Origin: Lineus longissimus
Lineage: Eukaryota; Nemertea; Pilidiophora; Heteronemertea; Lineidae
Assembly (NCBI RefSeq): GCF_910592395.1
Contig: NC_088317.1
Span: 16,246,001-16,306,000 of the forward strand
DNA: 60,000 bases
Direction: 5' to 3'
The position numbers and the translations under genes were made by a program. The notes under the pieces were generated by a model. The model did no database searches. It had not been told where the DNA came from and saw only the letters and a program-made list of their open reading frames with translations. The first letter of the stretch is position 1, and every line of letters begins with the position of its first letter. Below are positions 1 through 11,506 of this stretch, in pieces.

Positions 1-3000
1 CACAAATATCTTAGCTGAGAGTGGGGGACATCAGTAAAGTGCTTCTCATCGGGGTAATACAGTATTGACCCCATTTTTTGTTGGATTCATTTCCACAGGA
101 GTGCTCGATAATGAGAATTTCAGGCCAGTCTGATTATCACCAGTACAGAGGGCAATTATCTAATAGTTATGTGGCTTTCCCTCAAACTGTATACTCTTTC
201 ATGTCAATTGTAAATTAGTGTTGCTTGGTAGTGTTCAGGGGCTTTTTGTCGAACAGGCACATTTGCATACCAGTAATTATGTGCAAACATCATTTTTGCT
301 TTGAAGCAATATCGTTGCTACACTCCTAAAGCAGTGGCTGTCTTCAGGTCTTTTCTGCCTCGCGGGCAAATCTGCATACCAGCGATTATATGCATACTTA
401 AGTTTTGCTTTGAAGCAATATCAGTGGTACCCTTGTTAAGCAGTGGCAGTGTTCAGGTCTTGTCTGCCTCGCTGACATATCTGCATACCAGTAGTTATGT
501 GCAGACTTGGCTCTTTCTTTGGAGCAGTACAGTTGTAAGATAAATCCTGTTTGTAATTTTATAAATTAGTTGCTCATTGAGGGCTTACAAAGGTTTTGAT
601 GCCTTGCTGGCATATCTGCATACCAGTAAATATGTGCAGATTCATTTCTTGCTTTGAAGCAATTTTGTTGCTACACTCCTAAAGCAGTGGCAATGTTCAG
701 GTCTTTTCTGCCTCGCAGGCAAATCTGCATACCAGTAATTATGTGCAGACTTGGCTCTTCCAGCGATTGTAGGACTGGGTCCATTGAATGTAACAAAAAG
801 AATCGATGCCTATTTACAAATGAAATGAAGAGTCTGCACTTTGGTGCAACTCCATATAACTGTCAGGTGATTTCGCTCTGAACTTGTGACACTCTGATCG
901 GTCTGAAATGATCATTATCTCGCCCCTCTGGGAAAAATTTGCAGCCGCATTGCACCTTCTTGTTACCGACCTGAGAGATGGCGATGTCGGGAGGGCATGA
1001 CGGTCGGCAAACCTATTGCGAATGGGCAGCACAATTGGGTGTAGGATATTCCGAAACCATTGCACACTCCTGAATCTGCGGTGGGTTGGTACCCCACGCT
1101 ATGTAAGGAGTAGGTTTTTGGGTAAAACTTGGTCCACGTTAATAGGTCGTGCCTTAAAATGATGAGAAGTTGCGAATTGACGCCCTGTGAAGTGTCCTTC
1201 GACCAGCTAGTGCTAATCCGGTCACTGTCTCCAGGTCACCATGCCTCGGTCAATGAGCGGGCGAAGCACCCAATGGCTCCGTCAGGAGTACATCGTCAAC
1301 TTCAGCCCGTAGTCAAACCGGTACGCGCACAAATATCTTAGCTGAGAGTGGGGGACATCAGTAAAGTGCTTCTTATCGGGGTAATACAGTATTGACCCCA
1401 TTTTTTGTTGGATTCATTTCCACAGGAGTGCTCGATAATGAGAATTTCAGGCCAGTCTGATTATCACCAGTACAGAGGGCAATTATCTAATAGTTATGTG
1501 GCTTTCCCTCAAACTGTATACTCTTTCATGTCAATTGTAAATTAGTGTTGCTTGGTAGTGTTCAGGGGCTTTTTGTCGAACAGGCACATTTGCATACCAG
1601 TAATTATGTGCAAACATCATTTTTGCTTTGAAGCAATATCGTTGCTACACTCCTAAAGCAGTGGCTGTCTTCAGGTCTTTTCTGCCTCGCGGGCAAATCT
1701 GCATACCAGCGATTATATGCATACTTAAGTTTTGCTTTGAAGCAATATCAGTGGTACCCTTGTTAAGCAGTGGCAGTGTTCAGGTCTTGTCTGCCTCGCT
1801 GACATATCTGCATACCAGTAGTTATGTGCAGACTTGGCTCTTTCTTTGGAGCAGTACAGTTGTAAGATAAATCCTGTTTGTAATTTTATAAATTAGTTGC
1901 TCATTGAGGGCTTACGAAGGTTTTGATGCCTTGCTGGCATATATGCATACCAGTAAATATGTGCAGATTCATTTCTGGCTTTGAAGCAATTTTGTTGCTA
2001 CACTCCTAAAGCAGTGGCAATGTTCAGGTCTTTTCTGCCTCGCAGGCAAATCTGCATACCAGTAATTATGTGCAGACTTGGCTCTTCCAGAGATTGTAGG
2101 ACTGGGTCCATTGAATGTAACAAAAAGAATCGATGCCTATTTACAAATGAAATGAAGAGTCTGCACTTTGGTGCAACTCCATATAACTGTCAGGTGATTT
2201 CGCTCTGAACTTGTGACACTCTGATCGGTCTGAAATGATCATTATCTCGCCCCTCTGGGAAAAATTTGCAGCCGCATTGCACCTTCTTGTTACCGACCTG
2301 AGAGATGGCGATGTCGGGAGGGCATGACGGTCGGCAAACCTATTGCGAATGGGCAGCACAATTGGGTGTAGGATATTCCGAAACCATTGCACACTCCTGA
2401 ATCTGCGGTGGGTTGGTACCCCACGCTACGTAAGGAGTAGGTTTTTGGGTAAAACTTGGTCCACGTTAATAGGTCGTGCCTTAAAATGATGAGAAGTTGC
2501 GAATTGACGCCCTGTGAAGTGTCCTTCGACCAGCTAGTGCTAATCCGGTCACTGTCTCCAGGTCACCATGCCTCGGTCAATGAGCGGGCGAAGCACCCAA
2601 TGGCTCCGTCAGGAGTACATCGTCAACTTCAGCCCGTAGTCAAACCGGTACGCGCACAAATATCTTAGCTGAGAGTGGGGGACATCAGTAAAGTGCTTCT
2701 CATCGGGGTAATACAGTATTGACCCCATTTTTTGTTGGATTCATTTCCACAGGAGTGCTCGATAATGAGAATTTCAGGCCAGTCTGATTATCACCAGTAC
2801 AGAGGGCAATTATCTAATAGTTATGTGGCTTTCCCTCAAACTGTATACTCTTTCATGTCAATTGTAAATTAGTGTTGCTTGGTAGTAGTGTTCAGGGTCT
2901 TTTTGTCGAACAGGCACATCTGCATACCAGTAGTTATGTGCAGACTTGGCTCTTTCTTTGGAGCAGTACAGTTGTAAGATAAATCCTGTTTGTAATTTTA

Positions 3001-3550
3001 TAAATTAGTTGCTCATTAAGGGCTTATGAAGGTTTTGATGCCTTGCTGGCATATCTGCATACCAGTAAATATGTGCAGATTCATTTCTTGCTTTGAAGCA
3101 ATATTGTTGCTACACTCCTAAAGCGGTGGCAATGTTCAGGTCTTTTCAGCCTCGCGGGCAAATCTGCATACCAGTAATTATGTGCAGACTTGGCTCTTCC
3201 TGAGATTGTAGGACTGGGTCCATTGAATGGTTGCCCCATTGAATGTAACAAAAATAATCGATGCCTATTTACAAATGAAATGAAGAGTCTGCAAATATCT
3301 TAGTTGAGAGTGGGGGACATCAGTAAATGCTTCTCATCGGGGTAATACAGTACCACTGTATACAATGACCCCATTTTTTGTTGGATAACCATTTTCGCTG
3401 AGGAGTGGTCGATAATGAGAATTTCAGGCCAGTCTGATTATCACCAGTCCAGAGGGAAAATACCTGATAGTTATGTGGCATTCCTTCAAACTGTTTACTC
3501 TTTCGTGTCATTTATAAATTTGTGTTGCTCGTTTTACCTCGCATCTTGTG
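1..3550. repeat. 1327-bp higher-order tandem array, about 2.5 units plus degraded fourth start
   Basis: The block beginning CACAAATATCTTAGCTGAGA recurs at 1, 1328 and 2655, an exact 1327-bp spacing, and again in shortened form near 3293. Units 1 and 2 differ by only a few substitutions. Unit 3 follows them to about 2900, then lacks internal sub-repeats. Unit 4 has only the start before it diverges near 3550. Each full unit has a left part with about five 107-110-bp sub-repeats marked by CTGCATACCAGTA (near 252, 371, 481, 619 and 727) and a more GC-rich, non-repetitive right part (about 880-1327). Short reading frames repeat with the units but resemble no known protein. The window starts inside or at the edge of the array, so its true length is unknown. 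Confidence 0.95.
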
Positions 3551-3830
3551 GGCAGAAAGAACAGTCTGGTGGAGTCCTGATGCTCCCTGATGTTGGTCTT
3601 TGACTGGAGATCATAATCACTCTTGTCAGTTCCGTTTTTTCTTTTTACCACGAACAGGCCCACGTAGGCCTCCAACCTGTCATTGTTTTAAATTTCAATT
3701 AAGAATAAAATTGTAGACTATGCAGGTTTCATTTTGTTTGCTTTAATGTTTATGGTGTTACATTGTTAGATAAGAGCTGCAGAAGAAATGCTTTCTCCTG
3801 AATAATCTGGTAATGCTTTGAGTTGATAGC

Positions 3831-3894
3831 GACAATGTCACAACCTGTGGTACTCCTCTGCTCAAGCTGGTGTTGAGTAGGTTGTGACATTGTC
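3831..3894. other. Perfect 16-bp inverted repeat (hairpin)
   Basis: GACAATGTCACAACCT at 3831-3846 is exactly complementary to AGGTTGTGACATTGTC at 3879-3894. Four further pairs (ACTC/GAGT) can form inside after a 5-nt bulge. The pairing does not extend outward. It could be a transposon remnant or a structured RNA; no function is assigned. Confidence 0.7.
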
Positions 3895-4145
3895 CCTTGG
3901 AGGGAAGTGAAGCCCCAAGTCCCCTTTAATACAGAAGAAGAGCATTTCATTGGAGTGCTTAATTCTAATTAGCTTCAGATGCCCCATTTACACTCCAGAC
4001 GCAATGGACGGGCCTTGTCTTATTGCCTGGTACATAGACGAAGGACGATCGGGATGATGAATGGGACTGTATTGGTGGTCATAGCTTTGTTTGGCTCTGG
4101 AGTGGCAAGTACAGCAATGGATTTGGGAACAAAAATAAAGGAGTG

Positions 4146-4241
4146 CAGTAGAATCGCTCTATCAAGGACACTCTTGGGACTGGTAAGTGGTGTCCTGATT
4201 AGAGAGGTCAAATTTAATGGAAGCTACAACTTTGGGACTTG
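4146..4241. mobile_element. Fragment of pogo-like MITE
   Basis: It starts CAGTAGAATCGCTCTATCAA and contains the family's internal blocks (GGTGTCCTGATTAGAGAGGT, then GTCAAATT.AATGGAA). It matches the left half of the complete copy at 10288-10465. The right end is missing. Confidence 0.7.
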
Positions 4242-4399
4242 AAAAGTCTTACCACAATTGCTTGGATGTAGGCCTAGGTTCCAGTCCATTATCACAACTG
4301 TCATCAAAGGTTTTAAAATATTGTCCAAGACACAAAGAAAATGAATAAAAATTGTAGATCTGTCGAGGTTATTTCCAAGACTAGTACATGCAAATACAG

Positions 4400-4625
4400 T
4401 TAAAGGGCCCCCACCCTGTGTCTTATGTCATTGGCAATACCAAAAATCATGCAAAAGCCCTAAAAACATGCGAAATTTCATAGGAAAGGGGCTCAGGCGA
4501 CAGTGGTGCTATCTAGCGGTAGAAAGTGGAACTGAGAGTTTTGGACGAAGATTTCAGTTCAATTTTCTGCCGCGAGACAGCGCCACTGACGCCTAAGCTA
4601 ATTTCATACTGTGGGTCCCGTAATT
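4400..4625. repeat. Foldback element
   Basis: The arm at 4491-4519 (starts GCTCAGGCGACAGTGG) pairs with 4570-4598 (ends CGCCACTGACGCCTAAGC) at about 25 of 29 positions. Weaker pairing continues outward through the TTTCATA blocks on both sides. It was probably a short inverted-repeat transposon. The true ends and target duplication are unclear. Confidence 0.6.
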
Positions 4626-5417
4626 GAATGGTTTTCATGCCTTTTGAAGGTAATCAGTATCAAACAAAGGGAATCAATAGAGATAATAACTTGCTTTAGT
4701 CAAAACAGATTCAGCACAGCCACAAGCCATCTTCCCACACAAACGACAGTAGATATGATTCTCTGATGGGATAAACGACGGTGGACGAGAGTTTCACCAG
4801 TGGCAGGCTCAGGGTCTTGTTCAGTGTACCCCTCTATTGACCTCGTCAGTTGCTTAATATAGGAGGCCTTCCTTGTACGCTCTGATTAAATATAATTTGT
4901 GAATATAATTAGCGTTTCTATCATCTGATTAAATATAAGTGCAGTCACTGATCTTCAAACCTTTAGATTCAATAACATAAGTATTTTCAATCAACTTACA
5001 CCTTACAACCTACACAGATATTTTCAATCAACTTCTTTCAAAATTTGAAGTAAACTCGGTACAAGTGAGCTATGTTTGCACAATAACACTCAACCTCCCA
5101 ATGAGGGATGAGCTCCAATTTGCCTCTGAAACTGGGTGAGGCCAAATCTACATTCATTAATAGTGCTTGTATATCACTTGGCAACCTTTACCAATAGCGA
5201 GGCTTGGAGATTGAATAACACACAGCGCTAGTGCATGCATACAACTTTGCCATTTTTTGTACACGTATAAGTGACATCAATACGACAACTGTGATCTCAA
5301 TTCCTTAAAAGATACATGTCATCTCCCTTCAAATATTCCAAGATGTCACACACGTCCAATTCAGACAGTGAATTACTCGATAATCCAAATTAAACTCCAA
5401 GATTAATGGATAACGAA
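4626..5417. other. 3' flank of ZNHIT1, no feature seen
   Basis: AT-rich DNA downstream of the ZNHIT1 stop on the minus strand. It should hold the 3' UTR and cleavage site, but I found no convincing polyadenylation signal or other gene. Confidence 0.5.
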
Positions 5418-5609
5418 TCATGCTGTATATTTTAAACACCTCGTGTCCTGATGCGTTCCTAAGCATTTCACACAACAGTACCTAGCACCACAAGCAACAC
5501 ATGTGTAGTTCGAAATAAATCCGCACACCGCGCAAAAATGTCGTTCTGGTAGTCTCGACGGAGGTACGCCAGCTGTGAAGTAGTTTGGTGGTTCTCGTGC
5601 ATTCATTTG
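5418..5609 (-). CDS. ZNHIT1: ZNHIT1 exon 4 (zf-HIT domain and stop)
   Basis: 192 nt from a TTATTTTTCAG acceptor to TGA at 5420-5418. It encodes EPPNYFTAG followed by the full Cys/His zinc-finger HIT motif, ending RCLKYTA. Confidence 0.97.
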   Translation of the reverse strand, partial: QMNAREPPNYFTAGVPPSRLPERHFCAVCGFISNYTCVACGARYCCVKCLGTHQDTRCLKYTA

Positions 5610-7236
5610 CTGAAAAATAAAGATGTAGAATAGAGATCAATCACACATCAACCACATTGGGATAAGAACTCGGTGTTTTTTCTCCTCGTGAATGAGATTA
5701 AGTTTGTCAAAAGAAATGAGAACATCTACGACTCACCTCTTTCTAGAACTTAGAATTTTTGAAATCTGACTAAAATAAACATATTCTTGCAAGAGCAGTT
5801 CTGTAGACAACATCTTCACATCAAAAATTGTTCAGTTTTTTGCTCTGAGTATTGTCATAGCCCTGAAATAAGCATGACTTATGACCATCAGTACCTGAAT
5901 GGCAATGCAAGGACAGGTTAAAGATCTGGAACAGACAGTTTCCACAAATCAGACATAGGTGGTTAACTCAAGAAAGCGGATAATGATGAGGAACTTACCT
6001 CTTCTTCTAAAAGCGTTGAGAAATTTCTCTTCATTCTATACTTCATGAAGTCACTTCGCATCTTCTTCTTCTTCTTGGCTGAAAGTGAAACATCGAGAAG
6101 CAAATGAGAATTTTAAATCATCAAGGCCCCATCATGAGATTAACCCCTTAAACGTCAAAGTCTAAAACTGACAAGCTCACCAACCCTCCTCTCACACTGA
6201 GAGTAACATCGTTAAAATTTTTCTGGTTTAGGCTATTTTCAAAGTGGTTTCTAAAAAACTTTACAGAAAATCGTGTCTTCTTCTCCAGTGTCGATGGTAC
6301 TTTGTTCAAATCTTTAGCCCTAAATAAGCCCAAATAACCCCGGTAAGAGTTGGCACTCCTGCAAGATGGGATGAGCTTTGATCCGTTATTCTGTAACAGT
6401 GCACGACAAGTAATTCCAAAGCTATAAGGTAACTCCGTACTGTCCATATTGTACCAAAGGACACGGAGACACTGAATACCAAATAAGGAGATTGATTTCA
6501 ATCAATACAAAAGCCAGATAAGTCATGTCACAATTCAAGTACATGTAATAAGTCAGTAGTATCTTACTTGTATCCATTGACTCTTCAAACTTTGGTGCCT
6601 TCTTGCTCATCTTGAGATCAGCATGAGGATCATCCTGATAGTTGTCCTGTTCCAAAGCTTCCAACGCCTTTCGCTGACGTCTTCTGCGGGCTGCTGCATC
6701 CAAAATTCGACGAGACTGCACATCTTTGATACGCCCTGTAAATAATTGGAATTAGTTATTGACATTGTTGAACTTGAGATCATATGAATCTGATTACACA
6801 CTTGTCTTGATTGAACCTCCAATGCCGCTCGGCATTATGGCGCGGCGTTGAACGTGGAATGGAAGGGATTTCTTATGGCACGCTCACAAGGCCTAATTAA
6901 TGACAGCACTTAATAACCAGGACCCTACACTTAATCAACACTTTAAGACTTATCTCGAAGACAATCTAGGAAGTCTGGGAACATAAAAGTGTCACAGTTA
7001 TCAAAGTGAGGGAACTTTTTTGGGACACCCTGTCCACATATCTCGAAATTACTACCTCAATTCATCCCACTTTAGAGACACAAATTCAACATGCACAGCA
7101 AAGCTAATAAGATGTTTCGTGAGAGGAAACAATGCAGAAGATGACAAGCATGTATCTGTTTTAAATTCTCAACAGTAAACACGAGTTATTGTTGATTTTT
7201 AAGGAGAAAATTACCAGATTGTCTTTGGTCCGCCAT
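5418..7236 (-). CDS. ZNHIT1: ZNHIT1, zinc-finger HIT protein 1 (SRCAP/SWR1 subunit), complete, 4 exons
   Basis: Spliced CDS: 7236-7215, 6735-6568, 6078-5999, 5609-5418 (462 nt, 153 aa, very close to the vertebrate length). All introns are GT-AG and the phases join cleanly. The start MADQRQSG leads into the family's N-terminal block (RRILDAAARRRRQRK, then LEQDNYQDDPHADL), a lysine run followed by MRSDFMKYRMKRNF, and a C-terminal zf-HIT finger. The finger has the C-x2-C pairs of CAVCGFISNYTCVACG, then YCCVKC and H/C in GTHQDTRC. Family knowledge: ZNHIT1 (yeast Vps71/Swc6) is a nuclear subunit of SRCAP/SWR1, which exchanges H2A for H2A.Z in nucleosomes. The assignment rests on conservation over the whole protein. 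It appears to be a single intact gene with no frameshift. Confidence 0.96.
5999..6078 (-). CDS. ZNHIT1: ZNHIT1 exon 3
   Basis: 80 nt, acceptor CACTTTCAG, donor GTAAGTTC. It encodes the lysine run and FMKYRMKRNFSTLLEEE, matching the region before the zinc finger in orthologues. Confidence 0.95.
6568..6735 (-). CDS. ZNHIT1: ZNHIT1 exon 2
   Basis: 168 nt between a TTATTTACAG acceptor and a GTAAGAT donor. It encodes the basic N-terminal helix and the QDDPHADL block that is characteristic of the family. Confidence 0.95.
7215..7236 (-). CDS. ZNHIT1: ZNHIT1 exon 1 (start codon)
   Basis: A 22-nt coding part encoding MADQRQS plus one base, followed by a GTAATTTT donor. The ATG lies in CAACATGGCGG, a good initiation context. 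It joins exon 2 in phase to make GRIKDVQSRR. Confidence 0.9.
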
Positions 7237-7330
7237 GTTGTTTTTTACTGCTGATAAACTTGGGCTCCGTGTTGACCGTGATATGCCGTAGAGACAACAA
7301 TTGCTTGGATGTGACGTGAATTTTTCAGCG
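7237..7330 (-). promoter_or_regulatory. Probable ZNHIT1 promoter / 5' UTR
   Basis: Lies immediately upstream of the ZNHIT1 ATG. It holds a CRE-like TGACGTGA near 7312 on the plus strand. I see no TATA box, which is usual for a housekeeping chromatin gene. The transcription start is not determined. Confidence 0.4.
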
Positions 7331-7435
7331 GATAAGCCCCGTGCAGTCTGTCCCTCTTCCTAGTCACAGCTCGTCTATATTGCAGCACGACCTAATAATA
7401 TGTAAAGAGCAAGCTCTAGTGAACTCACACAACTG

Positions 7436-7600
7436 TTTGACATGGGGGAGCCCCCCCCCCAAACCCCCGTCCTTCTGACATATTTAGCCAGTACGTTGGG
7501 GGATGAGTCCCCCAAACCCCCTCCCCGTTCTCTGAAAGTGACAGGTTTAAGCCAGTACATTGGGGGAGACCCCTAACCCCCCCCCCCCATTTGACTCTAA
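7436..7600. repeat. Degenerate C/G-tract tandem repeat
   Basis: Two to three diverged units share GCCAGTACRTTGGGGGA followed by C-runs up to 13 long. The short frames across it are proline/glycine artefacts of the homopolymer runs. Confidence 0.7.
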
Positions 7601-7640
7601 AAATAGAATTCATTGGCGACGCTGAACCACAAGGCCCCAT

Positions 7641-8948
7641 AAAGAAATAGTCCCCGCCCGCATACTAATGCAGACTTTATTATAGCCTACCTTTTAAGGC
7701 ACTATGGCAAACTTCCATCTCCAATCACATCAACGCGGTATGTTGGGTCAAACACCCACACAGGGTCTCCTAATTATCATGATCATTGTACATAATCAAA
7801 TAATAACATGTCACCTTCTTTTCGGTGAAACCGAGACCGAATTATTCACATTGTGTTCAACTGTGTTCATTTCGCAGTAAATTCATTAGCTGCCAATGTA
7901 TGCCTTAGAGGGGGCAGAATGGCACTGTTTAAACAAGATGTCTCATCAACAGCCCCAGGAATATTGGATAGAACGGCACTGTACTGGGTCCCAATAATAA
8001 ATATTGCCATAAAGACATATGATATTGTTTTGGGACTTATGTAAGATTAGTTCTCTCCGCCAAACCCGAGAGTGAAGGATTAAAATCTTGTGTTTATAGG
8101 CTAACAAATGCAAACACTTCCAAATGGACCCCCTACAAGAGACGAGTGGCTCTTCTTCTCTCCGACTTTGACACCCTATACGAACATATCAATAGATCAG
8201 CCAGCGGTCCTTGGTGTCGCCGCGTGGGTTACGTCGAGTGAAATTGTTTGCAAAAGGTCAGGGAACCACGATCTGACATCCATAACCAGCGTATCCCCTT
8301 TTCATGCCAGTTATAGTCGGGTGCTACACCACAGTCGGGATAGTGGCCGCCAAATGAATGGTTGTTGAATTTAAAACTGTTAAAACTGTTCACGTCAACT
8401 TACATATAATAGACAAACCTTAATGAATTCAATGGAGATTTCCACATCACAGGATAGAACCGAAGTGATGGTATCACGCAGATTTAACATGATCACTTTC
8501 ATACTTACCATCATGACTTGAACGTACGCCTTTGAGCAAATGGTATTTGATTAGGGATAGCAATTAAAATTGCCGTTGAACTTGTACATGAAGTACAGTG
8601 ATGTACATAATTCACACATGTCTGACATGAAATTTCAAACTGCGCAGTACATTCGCCTTGATAGCATGACTATTTCTACAATAAAAACCCTTTGAAACCA
8701 ATCCATACTTTTATCAGGAATAGATACTGTGCCTTACCTTCTGCTGCAGCCGTTTTGATTTGTTTCGGAAAATTTGAAGGTATTTTTACGTTCGAAATCG
8801 GAGAAAGTGTTCCCACGATGTTCTCCGCAGCTCACACACCAACCGACTGGCGTTCAAATCAACCGCGACCGATCATGACCAAAGACAATCTCCTCCTACA
8901 TCTGCCCTGAGTGGTCACCAAATTTGCATCTTGTTTTATTTTACAATA
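7641..8948. other. No feature seen
   Basis: Single-copy-looking DNA between the G/C tracts and the first 52-bp minisatellite. Short frames at 7853-8044, 8108-8368 and 8692-8910 show no recognisable domain. Confidence 0.5.
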
Positions 8949-9626
8949 GAAATCCAGTTTCATCAAAGAAAAGGCAAAGGAAGCTTCAGATTCATCAAGA
9001 AAAGACAATAAGATTCAAAGAAAAGGCAAAAGAAGCTTAAGATTCATCAAGAAAAGACAATAAGATTCAAAGAAAAGGCAAAGGAAGCTTAAGATTCATC
9101 AAGAAAAGACAATAAGATTCAAAGAAAAGGCAAAGAAAGCTTAAGATTCATCAAGAAAAGACAATAAGATTCAAAGAAAAGGCAAAAGAAGCTTACGATT
9201 CATCAAGAAAAGATAATAAGATTCAAAGAAAAGGCAAAGGAGGCTTAAGATTCATCAAGAAAAGACAATAAGATTCAAAGAAAAGGCAAAGGAAGCTTAA
9301 GATTCATCAAGAAAAGACAATAAGATTCAAAGAAAAGGCAAAGGAAGCTTAAGATTCATCAAGAAAAGACAATAAGATTCAAAGAAAAGGCAAAGGAAGC
9401 TTAAGATTCATCAAGAAAAGACAATAAGATTCAAAGAAAAGGCAAACGAAGCTTAAGATTCATCAAGAAAAGACAATAAGATTCAAAGAAAAGGCAAAGG
9501 AAGCTTAAGATTCATCAAGAAAAGACAATAAGATTCAAAGAAAAGGCAAAGGAAGCTTAAGATTCATCAAGAAAAGACAATCAGATTCAAAGAAAAGTCA
9601 AAGGAACCTCCAGATTCATTCAATGT
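8949..9626. repeat. 52-bp minisatellite A, about 13 copies
   Basis: The purine-rich unit contains GATTCATCAAGAAAAGACAA, then TAAGATTCAAAGAAAAGGCA, then AAGGAAGCTTAA. Successive GATTCATC starts such as 9041 and 9093 are 52 bp apart. Central copies are nearly identical and edge copies more diverged. Confidence 0.95.
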
Positions 9627-9867
9627 GTTTATTTCTTTTGTAAACCTACAAAAGCAAGGCACAAATTATACAACATGGAAACGTCACATAAACTGTCAGG
9701 ATTGTCATGGTTATCTCTATACAATCAAATAGTTTACTTTAAATAGTATAAATATGAACAATTCATCATGGTTCTCTATATACAAACTAATCTCACTTTG
9801 TGTGACAATCTCAATGTGTACGAGTCCTGCACACGTTCAACTGAAGAATGGGGCACACGAATGACTA

Positions 9868-9996
9868 AATTAAGGACGCTCGTTTTGGTCCCAATTGGTT
9901 GTTTCCATTCAATTTGACCTCTCTAATCAGGACATCTCTTTATCAAGGACAACACTTGTCAGTCCCGAGGATGTCCTTAATAGAGAGGTTCTATTG
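9868..9996. mobile_element. 5'-truncated pogo-like MITE
   Basis: It ends GAGAGGTTCTATTG followed by TA and carries the family blocks TTTTGGTCCCAATTGGTT and TCAATTTGACCTCTCTAATC. The left terminus is lost. Confidence 0.75.
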
Positions 9997-10287
9997 TATG
10001 CGTAAGTATTTACGAACGTTGTACCCCTTTTAGGACTTGGTTGGACTATTTTATAAAAGTGTATGAATTGAATAACTTATCAAAATGTGGCCTCATCTAT
10101 TCTCATATAAGTAGAAGTTATTGCTTTTTAGAGAAAATTGGAGAAAATTTTATCGACAGACAACAGGAACATGCAAATACTGAGAGATTATTATACATTA
10201 TAACAAATTGATCCTTGGCCTCAGATATGATATAGAAAGATGATTTGTATCTAAATTATGTTTTTCAAAGTCGTAACTTTCGAATTA

Positions 10288-10465
10288 GAGTAGAACCTCT
10301 CTATTATGGACACCCTCGGGACTGACAGGCACTGTCCTTACTAGAGAGGTGTCCTGATTAGAGAGGTCAAATTGAATGGAAACACCCAATTTGGGACCAA
10401 AACTAGTGTCCTCAATAGAGAGGGTGTCCTTAATAGAGAGGTGTCCGCTAAGGGAGGTTCTACTG
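10288..10465. mobile_element. Pogo/Tigger-like MITE, full length, 178 bp
   Basis: The left end reads GAGTAGAACCTCTCTATTA (first base of CAGT mutated) and the right end TAAGGGAGGTTCTACTG, which is an inverted repeat. A TA dinucleotide flanks both ends (10286-10287 and 10466-10467). The CAGT-like end and TA duplication fit the pogo branch of Tc1/mariner. It is non-coding and therefore non-autonomous. Confidence 0.85.
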
Positions 10466-10469
10466 TAAC

Positions 10470-10875
10470 GTAAAGATGTAAATATGTGACCACAACTTAA
10501 GTATCAGACTTCTCAAGTGCTTTAGAACCTCTTCATCCCCATTTCCCTGTATGGACTCTTCTAATCAATGCATAAGAAGAGTCCATTCCAAAAACTGGGG
10601 GTGTCAAGGATGATAGAACCATGATAACTTTTCCAAGCAACAACATCGAACGTACAACAAAAAATCAACCTAACGTCTCTCGTTGGAACTACAATAAACA
10701 GCACCATGCAATGTGAACCAATTGTCACGACCCTGTACCCTCAAAAACAATATTTCTGGCAGAAATCAGGTAGTCTAACGAACTGGCCGGCACACTTGCA
10801 CAACTTTTGTCAAAGCACTTGAAATAATGAACTTGTCAGAGTCATCCACCCTGGGCCTCAAATTTTCAACTCTTT
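10470..10875. other. No feature seen
   Basis: Unique-looking DNA between the pogo-like MITE and minisatellite B. It has only a weak local inverted match of GAAGAGTCCAT-type sequence near 10553-10590. Confidence 0.4.
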
Positions 10876-11506
10876 GTTATTCATGTACCAAAATTGGGTC
10901 AAATTTCCCTTGACTCGAGTTTCAAAAGGTATTCATGTACCAAAATTGGGTCAAATTTCCCTCAACTCGAGTTTCAAAAGATATTCATGTACCAAAATTG
11001 GGTCAAATTTCCCTTGACTCGAGTTTCAAATGATATTCATGTACCAAAATTGGGTAAAATTTCCCTTGACTTGAGTTTCAAACGATATTCATGTACCAAA
11101 ATTGGGTCAAATTTCCCTTGACTCGAGTTTCAAAAGATATTCATATACCAAAATTGGGTCAAATTTCCCTTGACTCGAGTTTCAAAAGATATTCATGTAC
11201 CAAAATTGGGTCAAATTTCCCTTGACTCGAGTTTCAAAAGATATTCATATACCAAAATTGGGTCAAATTTCCCTTGACTCGAGTTTCAAAAGATATTCAT
11301 GTACCTAAATTGGGTCAAATTTCCCTTGACTCGAGTTTCAAAAGATATTCATGTACCAAAATTTGGTCAAATTTCCCTTGACTCAAGTTTCAAAAGGTAT
11401 TCATGTACCAAAATTTGGTCAAATTTCCCTTGACTCGAGTTTCAAAAGATATTCATGTACCAAAATTGGGTCAAATTTCCCTTGACTCAAGTTTCAAAAG
11501 ATATGT
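10876..11506. repeat. 52-bp minisatellite B, about 12 copies
   Basis: The unit contains GATATTCATGTACCAAAATT, then GGGTCAAATTTCCCTTGACT, then CGAGTTTCAAAA. Starts at 10931, 10983 and 11035 confirm a 52-bp period. The sequence is unrelated to minisatellite A. The open frame at 10894-11121 arises because three units are 156 bp, not from coding. Confidence 0.95.

Noticed and set aside
301-2668. Paralogous small genes repeated at 1327-bp spacing
   Set aside because: Frames recur only because the DNA unit is tandemly repeated. No known protein, no codon signature.
8949-11506. Regular direct repeats resembling a CRISPR array
   Set aside because: The 52-bp units are contiguous with no unique spacers, and the host is eukaryotic. 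They are minisatellites.
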